Assembly (NCBI RefSeq): GCF_025567125.1
Contig: NZ_JAOQJI010000005.1
Location: 62,001 to 126,000, forward strand
Length of the DNA stretch: 64,000 nucleotides
Reading direction: 5' to 3'
Origin: Phocaeicola fibrisolvens
GTDB taxonomy: Bacteria; Bacteroidota; Bacteroidia; Bacteroidales; Bacteroidaceae
The translations under genes were made by a program, and so were the position numbers. A model generated the notes under the pieces. The model was not told the DNA's origin, searched no databases, and saw only the letters and a program-made list of their open reading frames with translations. Position 1 is the stretch's first letter; the number at the start of each line of letters is the position of its first letter. Shown here one piece after another: positions 49,509-57,514 of this stretch.

Positions 49509-50039
49509 ATGATTATCAGAACTGTTAGAGGATATGATTTTTTTGAGGTGTCGTCAGCGATGCAGAAGGCTATAAGACGGGCTGACACTGCTGTTGCCGG
49601 ATATTTTGCCTTGGAACTGTGGACAAGCGGTTACAGGGATTATGTCTGGAAGCGTTTATATACGATTTCCGCTGAAGATTGCTATGGACTTATTACGTCT
49701 GAAATTGAAGCATTGTGGCAAGGACACGAACTTGTCAACAAGTCCTCAAAGGAGCCAAAAGGTAGAATATTTGTCAGCAAGGCAGTAATACTTCTGTGCT
49801 ATTGTCGTAAATGCAGGGATGCAGATCACCTTCAGAACTTCATTTACGATAAGAATATGATTAATGCAGACGAATGGCTGGAAGATGTAAGGAGAAATCC
49901 TATTCCCATTCCTCCATATACATTCGATGTGCATACCAGAAGAGGCAAAAAGATGGGACGAACAAAAGAGGAATTCTTCCGTGAAGAATACGAAGCACTT
50001 AATCCTCGCGAAAGGGGCCTTTTTGATGGTGTTGTATGA
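49509..50039 (+). CDS. Free-standing RarA/MgsA C-terminal-like protein
   Basis: 176 residues. The segment SSAMQKAIRRADTAVAGYFALELWTSGYRDYVWKRLYTISAEDCYG, read in parts, is like the tetramerisation domain of RarA/MgsA (helix bundle acting on pairs of subunits at forks), but no AAA+ ATPase domain is attached. It may bind or poison host RarA or clamp-loader-like ATPases (inference). Confidence 0.65.
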   Translation: MIIRTVRGYDFFEVSSAMQKAIRRADTAVAGYFALELWTSGYRDYVWKRLYTISAEDCYGLITSEIEALWQGHELVNKSSKEPKGRIFVSKAVILLCYCRKCRDADHLQNFIYDKNMINADEWLEDVRRNPIPIPPYTFDVHTRRGKKMGRTKEEFFREEYEALNPRERGLFDGVV

Positions 50040-50041
50040 TA

Positions 50042-50085
50042 ATATGCCACGCATTGTCGTGGCATATATTACTAAAAGTCAAACC
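50042..50085 (+). promoter_or_regulatory. Hairpin plus ACTAAAAGTCAAACC leader
   Basis: ATATGCCACG (50042-50051) pairs perfectly with CGTGGCATAT (50058-50067), loop 6 nt, followed by ACTAAAAGTCAAACC (50071-50085) and the ATG at 50101. The motif is thus used without the promoter part here. Confidence 0.6.
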
Positions 50086-50100
50086 GAAAAAATTAGAATT

Positions 50101-50361
50101 ATGGAAAAAGATGTTTATGGCCAAGAGAATCTTAATGGCTGTGTTGAAGAGGGGTCAAAGAAAGTTGACCTTGAAAAAAATCCAAAAGGAACAGAACTTA
50201 AAGTTGCTCACCAGCGGGAGATTGAGAAGCATGGAAAGTATGTGGCTGTCCCCGGTGACAAGACACGGACGCGAATCTTCGTCCGCAACGGTGAGAACGT
50301 GGAAAAGAAGATAGCCGCTTATCTTGATAGGATAAACAACAGACCTCAAAGATGGAACTGA
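50101..50361 (+). CDS. Small phage protein upstream of the methyltransferase
   Basis: 86 residues from ATG 50101. The in-frame extension to 49927 would run back through the hairpin leader. The C-terminal part (GDKTRTRIFVRNGENVEKKI) is basic. Not recognised. It lies 1 nt before the methyltransferase gene. Confidence 0.65.
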   Translation: MEKDVYGQENLNGCVEEGSKKVDLEKNPKGTELKVAHQREIEKHGKYVAVPGDKTRTRIFVRNGENVEKKIAAYLDRINNRPQRWN

Positions 50362-50362
50362 T

Positions 50363-51961
50363 ATGATAAAGTTACTCTATATAGACCTTTTCTGCGGTGC
50401 CGGTGGAACCAGTACCGGAGTAGAAAACGCACGCTACGAAGATGAACAGTGCGCTAAAGTGATAGCATGTGTAAACCACGATGCAAACGCCATCGCCAGC
50501 CATGCGGCCAACCACCCGGATGCGCTGCACTTCACGGAGGACATCAGAACACTGGAACTGTCCCCCTTGGTGGCCCATGTGGAACGAATGAAGAAGATTT
50601 ATCCGGATGCACTGGTTGTGCTGTGGGCCAGCCTTGAATGTACGAATTTCAGTAAGGCCAAAGGCGGACAGCCACGGGACGCTGACAGCCGGACACTGGC
50701 TGAGCATCTGTTCCGCTACATCGAAGCCATTAACCCTGACTATATACAGATAGAGAACGTAGAGGAGTTCATGAGCTGGGGAGATATGGACGAACATGGG
50801 CATCCAATTAGCAGGGATAAGGGTCGTTGCTATGAGAAATGGAAACGGAATGTGAAGCGATACGGATATGACTTCGATTGGCGTATTCTGAACGCTGCTG
50901 ATTATGGTGCTTATACTACCCGTAAGCGGTTCTTCTGTATCTTCGCCAAACGTGGCCTGCCTATCGTATTCCCAGAACCGACACACTGCAAGGATGGGAA
51001 AAACGATATGTTCGGTCGGCTGGAGAAGTGGAAGCCTGTCAAGGATGTGCTGGACCTCTCCGATGAGGGAGAAAGTATCTTCTGTCGGAAGAAACCGCTG
51101 GCCGAGAAAACTCTTGAACGAATCTATTCCGGCTTGATTAAGTTCGTGGCCGGAGGTAAGGAGGCTTTCTTAGTGAAGTACAACTCCATGAGCCTGACGG
51201 GAAAATACAAGGCACCCAGCGTTGACGAGCCATGCCCGGTTGTGGCAACACAAGGACGGCTTGCATTGGCCAAGGTAAACTTCGTTCATGGTTCTTTCGT
51301 GTCTGCTTATTACGGAAACGGTCACAACCATTCGGTCGAGCTTCCAGCCCCGACAGTTACGACTAAAGACAGGTTGGCATTGGTAAATTCTGTTTTCATA
51401 GACAACCAGTACGGTACCGGAAAACCTACATCCATTAATCAACCGGTTGGTACAGTAACCACGGTGCCTAAGTTCAATATGGTAAGCTGCAAACCGTGGA
51501 TAATGAATACAGCTTTCTCTAATGTAGGAAGCAGCATCGAGCAGCCGTCGCAAGTAATCACAGCTAATCGTAAATGGCACTATCTTATGAATCCTCAGTT
51601 TGCTAGTGCTGAAGGTTCTGTGAACAATCCTTTTTTCACGCTCATAGCCCGCATGGACAAAATGCCACCTTATCTGGTAGAGGTTGAAGGAGGTATCGGC
51701 ATACAGGTTACACCTGATGACAGTCCGATGACAATCAAGATTAAGGAGTTTATGGCTTTGTATGGCATCATTGACATAAAAATGCGTATGCTTCGGATTC
51801 CGGAACTAAAAAGAATCATGGGATTTCCGGAAGACTATGTACTGATTGGGCCACAGTCAGACCAGAAGAAGTTTATCGGTAACGCCGTGGAGGTGAACAT
51901 GGCCCGCGTGCTTTGTGAGGCCATCTGTAAGGAGATTATAAGAAAACGAAAGGTTGCATGA
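50363..51961 (+). CDS. DNA cytosine-C5-methyltransferase-like protein with variant motif IV
   Basis: 532 residues. Motif I DLFCGAGGTSTG, motif VI IENVEEF, motif VIII TTRKRFF and motif X GNAVEVNMARVLCEAI are present, and Cys93 is kept in motif IV. The usual PCQ is ECT here (LECTNFSKAKGG), so the residue before the nucleophile is Glu in place of Pro. The large insert (about 280-430) carries repeated 'P-x-x-T-V-T' units as target recognition. The region is markedly more GC-rich than its flanks, showing separate origin. Confidence 0.85.
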   Translation: MIKLLYIDLFCGAGGTSTGVENARYEDEQCAKVIACVNHDANAIASHAANHPDALHFTEDIRTLELSPLVAHVERMKKIYPDALVVLWASLECTNFSKAKGGQPRDADSRTLAEHLFRYIEAINPDYIQIENVEEFMSWGDMDEHGHPISRDKGRCYEKWKRNVKRYGYDFDWRILNAADYGAYTTRKRFFCIFAKRGLPIVFPEPTHCKDGKNDMFGRLEKWKPVKDVLDLSDEGESIFCRKKPLAEKTLERIYSGLIKFVAGGKEAFLVKYNSMSLTGKYKAPSVDEPCPVVATQGRLALAKVNFVHGSFVSAYYGNGHNHSVELPAPTVTTKDRLALVNSVFIDNQYGTGKPTSINQPVGTVTTVPKFNMVSCKPWIMNTAFSNVGSSIEQPSQVITANRKWHYLMNPQFASAEGSVNNPFFTLIARMDKMPPYLVEVEGGIGIQVTPDDSPMTIKIKEFMALYGIIDIKMRMLRIPELKRIMGFPEDYVLIGPQSDQKKFIGNAVEVNMARVLCEAICKEIIRKRKVA

Positions 51962-51962
51962 T

Positions 51963-52370
51963 ATGGGAAAGCTGAAAGTTTATTATGGATGGGCTAGAAT
52001 TGGAAATGTTCGAAAGAAACGTGCTTTGTCGGTCATGTTTGAAAACGAAATGCTTGGATGCAGGAGTGAGAGAGGACAAAGGTGTCTTAGAACAATTCAA
52101 GACACTGCATTTGAGCGGTACCAGACTGATGAAGAAGAAAAGGAAGGTAAACGTCAGAACCGGATATTCACAGAATATAGTTTGTTCCTTGACGAGAAAC
52201 CTATCAATGGGAGCCTTGAAAGATGCTTGCTTATCAACAGCGAATCGGACAAGAACAATGTTTCTAAAGCTATGAGTGAAAGAATCTCAGAGGCATTGAG
52301 AAAGTCTTTCTTATTTGCAAATCCGTGGTATAAAGAACCGGATAGACAACTTGAATTGAAATTTGAATGA
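51963..52370 (+). CDS. Phage protein of unknown function
   Basis: 135 residues from ATG 51963, 1 nt after the methyltransferase stop. Charged, ends LELKFE. Its initiation region (TGATATGGGAAAG) is repeated at the next gene. Not recognised. A competing frame (51985-52275) has poorer composition. Confidence 0.55.
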   Translation: MGKLKVYYGWARIGNVRKKRALSVMFENEMLGCRSERGQRCLRTIQDTAFERYQTDEEEKEGKRQNRIFTEYSLFLDEKPINGSLERCLLINSESDKNNVSKAMSERISEALRKSFLFANPWYKEPDRQLELKFE

Positions 52371-52371
52371 T

Positions 52372-52884
52372 ATGGGAAAGCAGGAAAGTTTGAGTGATTA
52401 TTATCAGTTCGCAAAGGATTTGGCCAAAGCTGAAAAGGAGCTGAAAATCGAGAATTGGGTGCAAATCAACATCTGCTATGGTTACGGTCATCAATCTGTC
52501 ACACTATATACATACGACCTTCCGCGTGAAGTGTACGAAAGAAGGATGTGGGTAATCAGATGGAGGGTGGCCAGATTGCAATGCCAGTATCCGAGGAATG
52601 ATGTGTACACTTCTTTTTACTACTACGACAATCGTTCAGGAGAGTCGCTTGAAGTGAGTTCTTGCCTGTCTAAGCTGATTTCGGCCAAAGCCCAGATAAC
52701 AAAAGCAGAACGCAGGATGAATGAATACATAGAGCACAACCGTCAGAACAACATGTTCTTTGACGAGGACGCGGATGAGGAACTGATTAAGTTTCGGGAG
52801 AAGCTGGAGCGAAAGAAAATCGAATGTGATGAGTGTGAGAAACGGTTGGAATTATTAGTTGAAAAAAGGAGGAATAATCGATGA
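52372..52884 (+). CDS. Phage coiled-coil protein
   Basis: 170 residues. An alpha/beta first half (WVQINICYGYGHQSVTLYTYD) and a coiled-coil second half (ISAKAQITKAERRMNEY, KLERKKIECDECEKRLELL). Its stop overlaps the next start. Function unknown. Confidence 0.65.
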   Translation: MGKQESLSDYYQFAKDLAKAEKELKIENWVQINICYGYGHQSVTLYTYDLPREVYERRMWVIRWRVARLQCQYPRNDVYTSFYYYDNRSGESLEVSSCLSKLISAKAQITKAERRMNEYIEHNRQNNMFFDEDADEELIKFREKLERKKIECDECEKRLELLVEKRRNNR

Positions 52885-52982
52885 AAGCAACTCAATTATC
52901 ATTAGATATGGATTATGGAATAAGTAAGGAGCAGGCTTGTATCCTTTGCCATCTTTCCTCTGAATGTGAAGGGTGGCGTTAA
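52881..52982 (+). CDS. Short Cys-containing ORF, perhaps the front half of a broken gene
   Basis: 33 residues with CILCHLSSEC. It overlaps the preceding gene by 4 nt, as real neighbours do here. If one G is removed from the run near 52972, the frame joins the next ORF into one Cys-rich protein of about 90 residues. Confidence 0.4.
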   Translation: MKATQLSLDMDYGISKEQACILCHLSSECEGWR

Positions 52983-53154
52983 ATGCAAAGCTGAAAACAA
53001 AAATGGAAGTTGTTATGGGCAAATATGCTCTCAACCTCAAAGAGAGCATGAAGGTCAAAGATGGGACGCATGGATGCATATTGTGTCTACCTCGCTTCCA
53101 GAACTCAAACGATTTATACCAGTGAAATACAGAAAACATTTAAAGAAAAAATAG
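52966..53154 (+). CDS. Small basic ORF, perhaps the back half of the same gene
   Basis: 62 residues with a GTG start and no good ribosome-binding site. Cysteines at KCK, SCY and QIC, then WDAWMHIVSTSLPELKRF and a basic end. A second frame in the same place (53003-53125, 40 codons, with GCILC) is also plausible, so the true layout is uncertain. Confidence 0.4.
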   Translation: MKGGVKCKAENKNGSCYGQICSQPQREHEGQRWDAWMHIVSTSLPELKRFIPVKYRKHLKKK

Positions 53155-53155
53155 C

Positions 53156-53668
53156 ATGGAAAAAGAAAACAGAAAAATGATATTTGGAAAATATAAAGGA
53201 CAAGATATAAAGTATATCATACTTACCCATATAGGTTATATCATGTGGTGTTTTGAGAATATCTACTGGTTTAAGCTGACTGAAGAAGAACAGGCTTTAT
53301 ATGATGCGATAGCCATAATGATTAAGAAAGAACACTTGCCAATGGCTTTTCCGGTTGAAATGATGTATAAGCATATAAAAGACAGAGAGTCATATGAAAA
53401 GTTAAATACTCCATTTACATTCAATTATGGATATATATCTTTAAGAATGTCTGATAAGGATAATCCAATATTCAACAGTATTGAAAAATACATTACACAC
53501 AGAATACGCAGAAATAGTACACAAGAATATTCGTCATTCGAAAGTCTTTCAGGAGATTTGACAGGTCTTTCACATAGCATGAATAAAGAAATAGAAAGGG
53601 CCCGGCTTAATGGTGAGAGTGATGAAGATATATATGGCACTTGGGGTAGTAATGATTATAAGGATTAA
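53156..53668 (+). CDS. Phage protein with exonuclease X C-terminal-like segment
   Basis: 170 residues. The start MIFGKYKGQDIKYIILTHIGY, then MWCF, resembles the short 'FGKYKG' domain found at the C-terminus of Exo X-type proteins and alone in phages. The rest is helical. Function unknown. Confidence 0.6.
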   Translation: MEKENRKMIFGKYKGQDIKYIILTHIGYIMWCFENIYWFKLTEEEQALYDAIAIMIKKEHLPMAFPVEMMYKHIKDRESYEKLNTPFTFNYGYISLRMSDKDNPIFNSIEKYITHRIRRNSTQEYSSFESLSGDLTGLSHSMNKEIERARLNGESDEDIYGTWGSNDYKD

Positions 53669-53696
53669 TTCTAAACAGTAAAATCAAAAAGAGATT

Positions 53697-54125
53697 ATGA
53701 AAAGAGAAATAAAATTCAGAGGTAAATCAAAAAAGACTAGAAAATGGCTTTATGGTTATTTAGGTGAATCTAAATTCAGAATTCTTGATTATGTCTATAC
53801 AGACAAAGTTATTTTTGATAATGTTCTGTCATTCAATACTGATAACAGTGCCTATGTAATCAAAGATTTGTCTGTAGAAGAAGAAACCATCTGTCAGTTC
53901 ACTGGATTGCATGACAAAAACGGAAAAGATATTTATGAGGGTGATATAGTTCTTCAGCAAGGATACCATGGGAATAAACAGCCTATGGTTGTAAAGTTTG
54001 AGTGTGGAGCATTCATCGTAGGTTATCACAAAGGAAGTTCGACAAAGACTACCCCTATGTTGCTCAATAGTAAGTGTAAGGTAATTGGAAACATATTTGA
54101 TAACCCGGAATTAATGGAGGATTAA
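53697..54125 (+). CDS. YopX-family phage protein
   Basis: 142 residues. KREIKFRGKSKKTRKWLYGYL, ICQFTGLHDKNGKDIYEGDIV and the end VIGNIFDNPELM are the YopX family signature. Common in phages of Firmicutes and Bacteroidetes. Biochemical role unknown. Confidence 0.9.
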   Translation: MKREIKFRGKSKKTRKWLYGYLGESKFRILDYVYTDKVIFDNVLSFNTDNSAYVIKDLSVEEETICQFTGLHDKNGKDIYEGDIVLQQGYHGNKQPMVVKFECGAFIVGYHKGSSTKTTPMLLNSKCKVIGNIFDNPELMED

Positions 54126-54128
54126 GCT

Positions 54129-54191
54129 ATGACGTCAATTAAGCAGGAAGCCAGCTTTATGAAAAAGAAAATGAAGGAGAAGAAGAAATGA
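54129..54191 (+). CDS. Possible 20-residue leader ORF
   Basis: Begins 3 nt after the YopX stop and ends at the ASCH start (ATGA overlap). Lys-rich end. It could couple translation into the ASCH gene. Confidence 0.3.
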   Translation: MTSIKQEASFMKKKMKEKKK

Positions 54192-54580
54192 AAGCAATAT
54201 CAATCAAACAGCCGTGGGCGAGCCTTATCGCTCACGGTATCAAAGACATTGAGAACCGTACTTGGAAGTGCCCTCAGAAGTACATCGGTCAAAGGGTGCT
54301 GATACATGCAAGTCTCAACGATGGCTTTGGGCGCATACTGAATGAACAGCAGATATTTAAACTTTATATTCAAAAGTTTGGATTAGACTGCAACAAGCTA
54401 CCTCACGGTGCTATCATCGGCAGCGTGGTTATATCCGATTGCGTACAGGACCATCCGTCCGTCTGGGCGGAGAAAGGTTGCTATAACTGGGTGCTGAAGG
54501 ATGCTGTCTTATTCGATAAACCTATTGAAGGGGTGAAAGGAAAATTGGGATTTTGGAATTATAATTTGGAGGAAAAATGA
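54188..54580 (+). CDS. ASCH-domain protein
   Basis: 130 residues. AISIKQPWASLIAHGIKDIENR and GAIIGSVVISDC mark an ASCH (PUA-like) fold, which binds RNA or hydrolyses modified cytidine (as in YqfB). In a phage with base-modification genes an enzyme acting on modified nucleosides is possible (inference). Confidence 0.85.
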   Translation: MKAISIKQPWASLIAHGIKDIENRTWKCPQKYIGQRVLIHASLNDGFGRILNEQQIFKLYIQKFGLDCNKLPHGAIIGSVVISDCVQDHPSVWAEKGCYNWVLKDAVLFDKPIEGVKGKLGFWNYNLEEK

Positions 54581-55029
54581 GCTTACTTATAAAAGAAACA
54601 CAGTTACAAAGAATAATCAGAAAGACCGGGCGTAATCCGGTCCAGTGCAAATGCAGTCTGTGCAAACAGCAGTGTCATACACCATGTCTTGGCACCCCAC
54701 AGGATATATTGAAGATTATCGAGGCTGGATATAAAGACAGACTTGCTGCAACTGAATGGTATGCAGGTATGATTATGGGTGTCATTGATATTCCGGTACC
54801 GATGATACAGGCAAAGCAAGAAGGAGACTGGTGTACGTTTTTCAAAGACGGTTTGTGTGAATTGCATGATTCAGGATTGAAGCCGACCGAAGGAAAGTTG
54901 TCTCACCATAGTATCCGAATTGATAATTTCAAGCCCAGCAAAAGCATCTCTTGGAATGTTGCTAAGGAATGGCTGAATGAGGAAAATGATGAGTATATCC
55001 TTAAAATCTGTCAGGCATTCAATGAATGA
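54577..55029 (+). CDS. YkgJ-like cysteine-cluster protein
   Basis: 150 residues. Cysteines CKCSLCKQQCHTPC near the N-terminus and WCTFFKDGLCELHDSGLKP later follow the zinc/iron-chelating YkgJ family pattern. Overlaps the ASCH gene by 4 nt. Function unknown. Confidence 0.75.
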   Translation: MSLLIKETQLQRIIRKTGRNPVQCKCSLCKQQCHTPCLGTPQDILKIIEAGYKDRLAATEWYAGMIMGVIDIPVPMIQAKQEGDWCTFFKDGLCELHDSGLKPTEGKLSHHSIRIDNFKPSKSISWNVAKEWLNEENDEYILKICQAFNE

Positions 55030-55061
55030 ATTTGAATTATTAACCTGTAAAAATTGAATTT

Positions 55062-55430
55062 ATGAAAGCAAAGAAAAAACATGTTTTGGGCCTTCTCATC
55101 AAGTTGTGTGAGTTGGTTATTGTCACGATTGTATTGTCATCATTGATAATTCTGGGAGGTTTTGATGTACCCTCTGATTGGGTGTATCTAGCGTCTGCAG
55201 CAGTTTCATTTCTCATTCTATATATGTTCTACTGGGAGCGTGGAACATATTATTTTGTCTCATTCGTCGCTGGTGGAGTTCCAGGAAGGGTGTTCCTGAA
55301 GTTTGACGAGCGTGTATCTCTTGATGTGATTGAGAATACCATATCCGGCCTGTATTCCGGTGAACGGGTACTTGTTACCGGATACAAGACAGTAAGCAGA
55401 TATGAGTATGAACTTAATATCAAGTCCTGA
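55062..55430 (+). CDS. Two-TM phage membrane protein
   Basis: 122 residues, transmembrane helices at about 10-31 and 40-57, then a soluble alpha/beta domain (residues 65-122). Overlaps the next gene by 1 nt. No family assigned. Confidence 0.65.
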   Translation: MKAKKKHVLGLLIKLCELVIVTIVLSSLIILGGFDVPSDWVYLASAAVSFLILYMFYWERGTYYFVSFVAGGVPGRVFLKFDERVSLDVIENTISGLYSGERVLVTGYKTVSRYEYELNIKS

Positions 55431-55591
55431 TGGAACATTATCAGTCCAAAGGAGTAATATTGATGATTGTGGCTGTCCTGTTCTTCTATTCCATCGGGAA
55501 TGTTGAGCAGGATACAGCACTTCTGATAATAATAGTGATGTTACTTGGTAACATACTGAATGTTTTATGTAAAATTCTAAACAAACTGTGA
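55430..55591 (+). CDS. Small two-TM protein
   Basis: 53 residues with two hydrophobic helices (about 9-25 and 30-48). Starts inside the TGATG stop of the previous gene and ends in the TGATG start of the next, so it is translationally coupled on both sides. Possibly a holin-like or membrane-anchoring peptide. Confidence 0.6.
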   Translation: MEHYQSKGVILMIVAVLFFYSIGNVEQDTALLIIIVMLLGNILNVLCKILNKL

Positions 55592-56364
55592 TGATGAAAA
55601 TTGTCGTAACCGGCAGTGAAGGCTTTATAGGAAAAGCCCTCTGCAAGAGTCTGAGAAATCGTGGTGTTGAAGTGGTCGGAATTGACCGTGTGTGTGGAAC
55701 TGAAGCTGCCGGCGTTCCGTGCCTTCTGGCCGGAGGTGGAATCGATGCCGTAATACATCTTGCCGCACAGACCAGTGTTTTCAATGCGGATCATGAAAGA
55801 ATACTTCGTGACAACATTGATTCATTCGTAGCGATAGCTGACGGATGTAACCGGTTCGGGGTGAAACTGGTGTATGCCAGCTCTTCCACGGCAAATCCAT
55901 GCAACACGACAAGTATGTACGGTGTCAGCAAGCACTTTGACGAAGTGTATGCTTCATTATATTGCAAGAAAGCTACAGGTGTTCGCCTTCATAACGTGTA
56001 CGGACCTGACCAGCGGAAAGGAACTCTTCTCTATGTTCTGATGAATCAAGAAAAGGTCAGCCTGTATAATGGAGGAATGAACACCAGGTGCTTCACTTAC
56101 ATAGATGATGTAGTTGAAGGATTGATATATGCGATAGGCTCGGACAAGAAGCTGGTCAACATTGTCAATCCGGAATCATGTACCATACTTCAATTTGCGG
56201 AAGAGGTGAGGAAATACAATGGAGTTGATATTCAGTGCGTTCCCGAAAAGAGAGAATTCGACAATCCTGAACAATCTGTCGATGAAGGTATTTTTTCAGT
56301 ACCTTTGGGTTACACCTCAGTCAGTAAAGGGATAGCAAAGGTTTTTGGCTGTGAGGAAAGGTAG
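55591..56364 (+). CDS. NAD-dependent sugar epimerase/dehydratase (extended SDR)
   Basis: 257 residues. GSEGFIGKAL (NAD-binding GxxGxxG), SMYGVSK (catalytic Tyr-Lys) and NVYGPDQ are typical of GalE/RmlB-like enzymes; shorter than most (310-340). It should convert a nucleotide sugar. In this phage it may provide the sugar donor for the TAGT-like glycosyltransferase, or modify host surface glycans. Confidence 0.85.
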   Translation: MMKIVVTGSEGFIGKALCKSLRNRGVEVVGIDRVCGTEAAGVPCLLAGGGIDAVIHLAAQTSVFNADHERILRDNIDSFVAIADGCNRFGVKLVYASSSTANPCNTTSMYGVSKHFDEVYASLYCKKATGVRLHNVYGPDQRKGTLLYVLMNQEKVSLYNGGMNTRCFTYIDDVVEGLIYAIGSDKKLVNIVNPESCTILQFAEEVRKYNGVDIQCVPEKREFDNPEQSVDEGIFSVPLGYTSVSKGIAKVFGCEER

Positions 56365-56895
56365 AAAGATAAGGATTGATGACTGGGACAAACCCGCCCG
56401 CGGCTGGAGGAAATACGAAAGGTTCTGCAACATGCAGCCTAAAGTAAGAATCCACCGCAAGGGCGGGTTTTATTACATATCCCTTTTTCAAGAACAAAGG
56501 ATGGAATTCCATTGGATGAAATCAAGAATTCGGGTGAGTGTGCAGAAGTCATTTCGGAAGCCGCTACGGAACTGATACTTTCATTGATACGGCCGGACGA
56601 TGAATGGTGCATAATTACCACACCGAAGCGCAGGCACATCACAGAGTACCATTTCGCCACTGACATTTGCCAAAAAATTGCCCAGGGGGTGAAAATAAAA
56701 TTCTATGAATCTGCAATGCAGTGCCTCAACAGGACACGTATCAATCCTGAGTTTTATCTTCTCCGGCCAATTAAGGAACAGAGAGTAATACTCTTTGATG
56801 ACATCTGCACGACAGGAAGTACATTAACAGCAGCCTACGATTTGCTGAAAGACCGGAAACAGGTAATCTGCATCGTCGGCATTAATAACCATTAG
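56351..56895 (+). CDS. Phosphoribosyltransferase-fold protein, frameshifted
   Basis: The C-terminal part (56512-56895) carries the PRPP-binding loop VILFDDICTTGSTL and HITEYHFAT. Its only start there is TTG. The frame from GTG 56351 (KIRIDDWDKPARGWRKYERF, GGFYYISLFQEQ) flows naturally into it if one A is added at 56496-56498 (FQEQ then KDGIPLDEI). Together they give about 181 residues. Likely a purine/pyrimidine or ComF-like salvage enzyme. It overlaps the epimerase by 14 nt. Confidence 0.7.
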
Positions 56896-56898
56896 CCT

Positions 56899-57429
56899 AT
56901 GAACAACAGGAAATTGACCGAAAAACAGGAAAAGTTTTGCAATTATTACCTTGATTGTGAAGGTAATGCAAGTGAGGCATACAGAATGGCCTATGACGCA
57001 TCAAAGATGCAGCCTGAAACCATTTGGAGTAATGCAAGCAGGATGCTAGCAAATAACAAGGTTGCAGCAAGGATAGACGAATTGAGGTCTCAACGTGCTA
57101 AGGAAGCGAAAGTTAGCCGTGAAAAGGTGGAAAAAGTCCTCATGGATATTGTCATGATGGACCCGAGCGATTTGTATATTGTAGACCCGGTTACAGGAAA
57201 GCTAAAGTTGAAATCTCCCAGACAAATGCCGAAGCGTGTGAGAAATGCCATGAAGAAGATAAGCAATGACAAGGGTAATGTAAGCTATGAGTTCAACGGT
57301 AAGGTGGAAGCGGCGAAGCTTCTGGCCAGCATGAACGGATGGAACGCGCCACAACAGATTTCCATCGGAGGTAATCAAGGTGGAAATATCAATGAAATTC
57401 GCATAGGTTTCGATAAAGAAGAAGAGTAA
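56899..57429 (+). CDS. Phage terminase small subunit
   Basis: 176 residues. KLTEKQEKFCNYYLDCEGNASEAYRMAY is the N-terminal HTH of Terminase_2. The helical oligomerisation part and a Gly-rich tail follow. Recognises the packaging site. Just upstream of the large subunit. Confidence 0.93.
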   Translation: MNNRKLTEKQEKFCNYYLDCEGNASEAYRMAYDASKMQPETIWSNASRMLANNKVAARIDELRSQRAKEAKVSREKVEKVLMDIVMMDPSDLYIVDPVTGKLKLKSPRQMPKRVRNAMKKISNDKGNVSYEFNGKVEAAKLLASMNGWNAPQQISIGGNQGGNINEIRIGFDKEEE

Positions 57430-57514
57430 AATCTGAAAAATAGAATAATTGTATTAGAAAAAATACGGGGGTTATACAAAAAATACTCTCAAAATTCTAA
57501 AAAATAGAATATTT

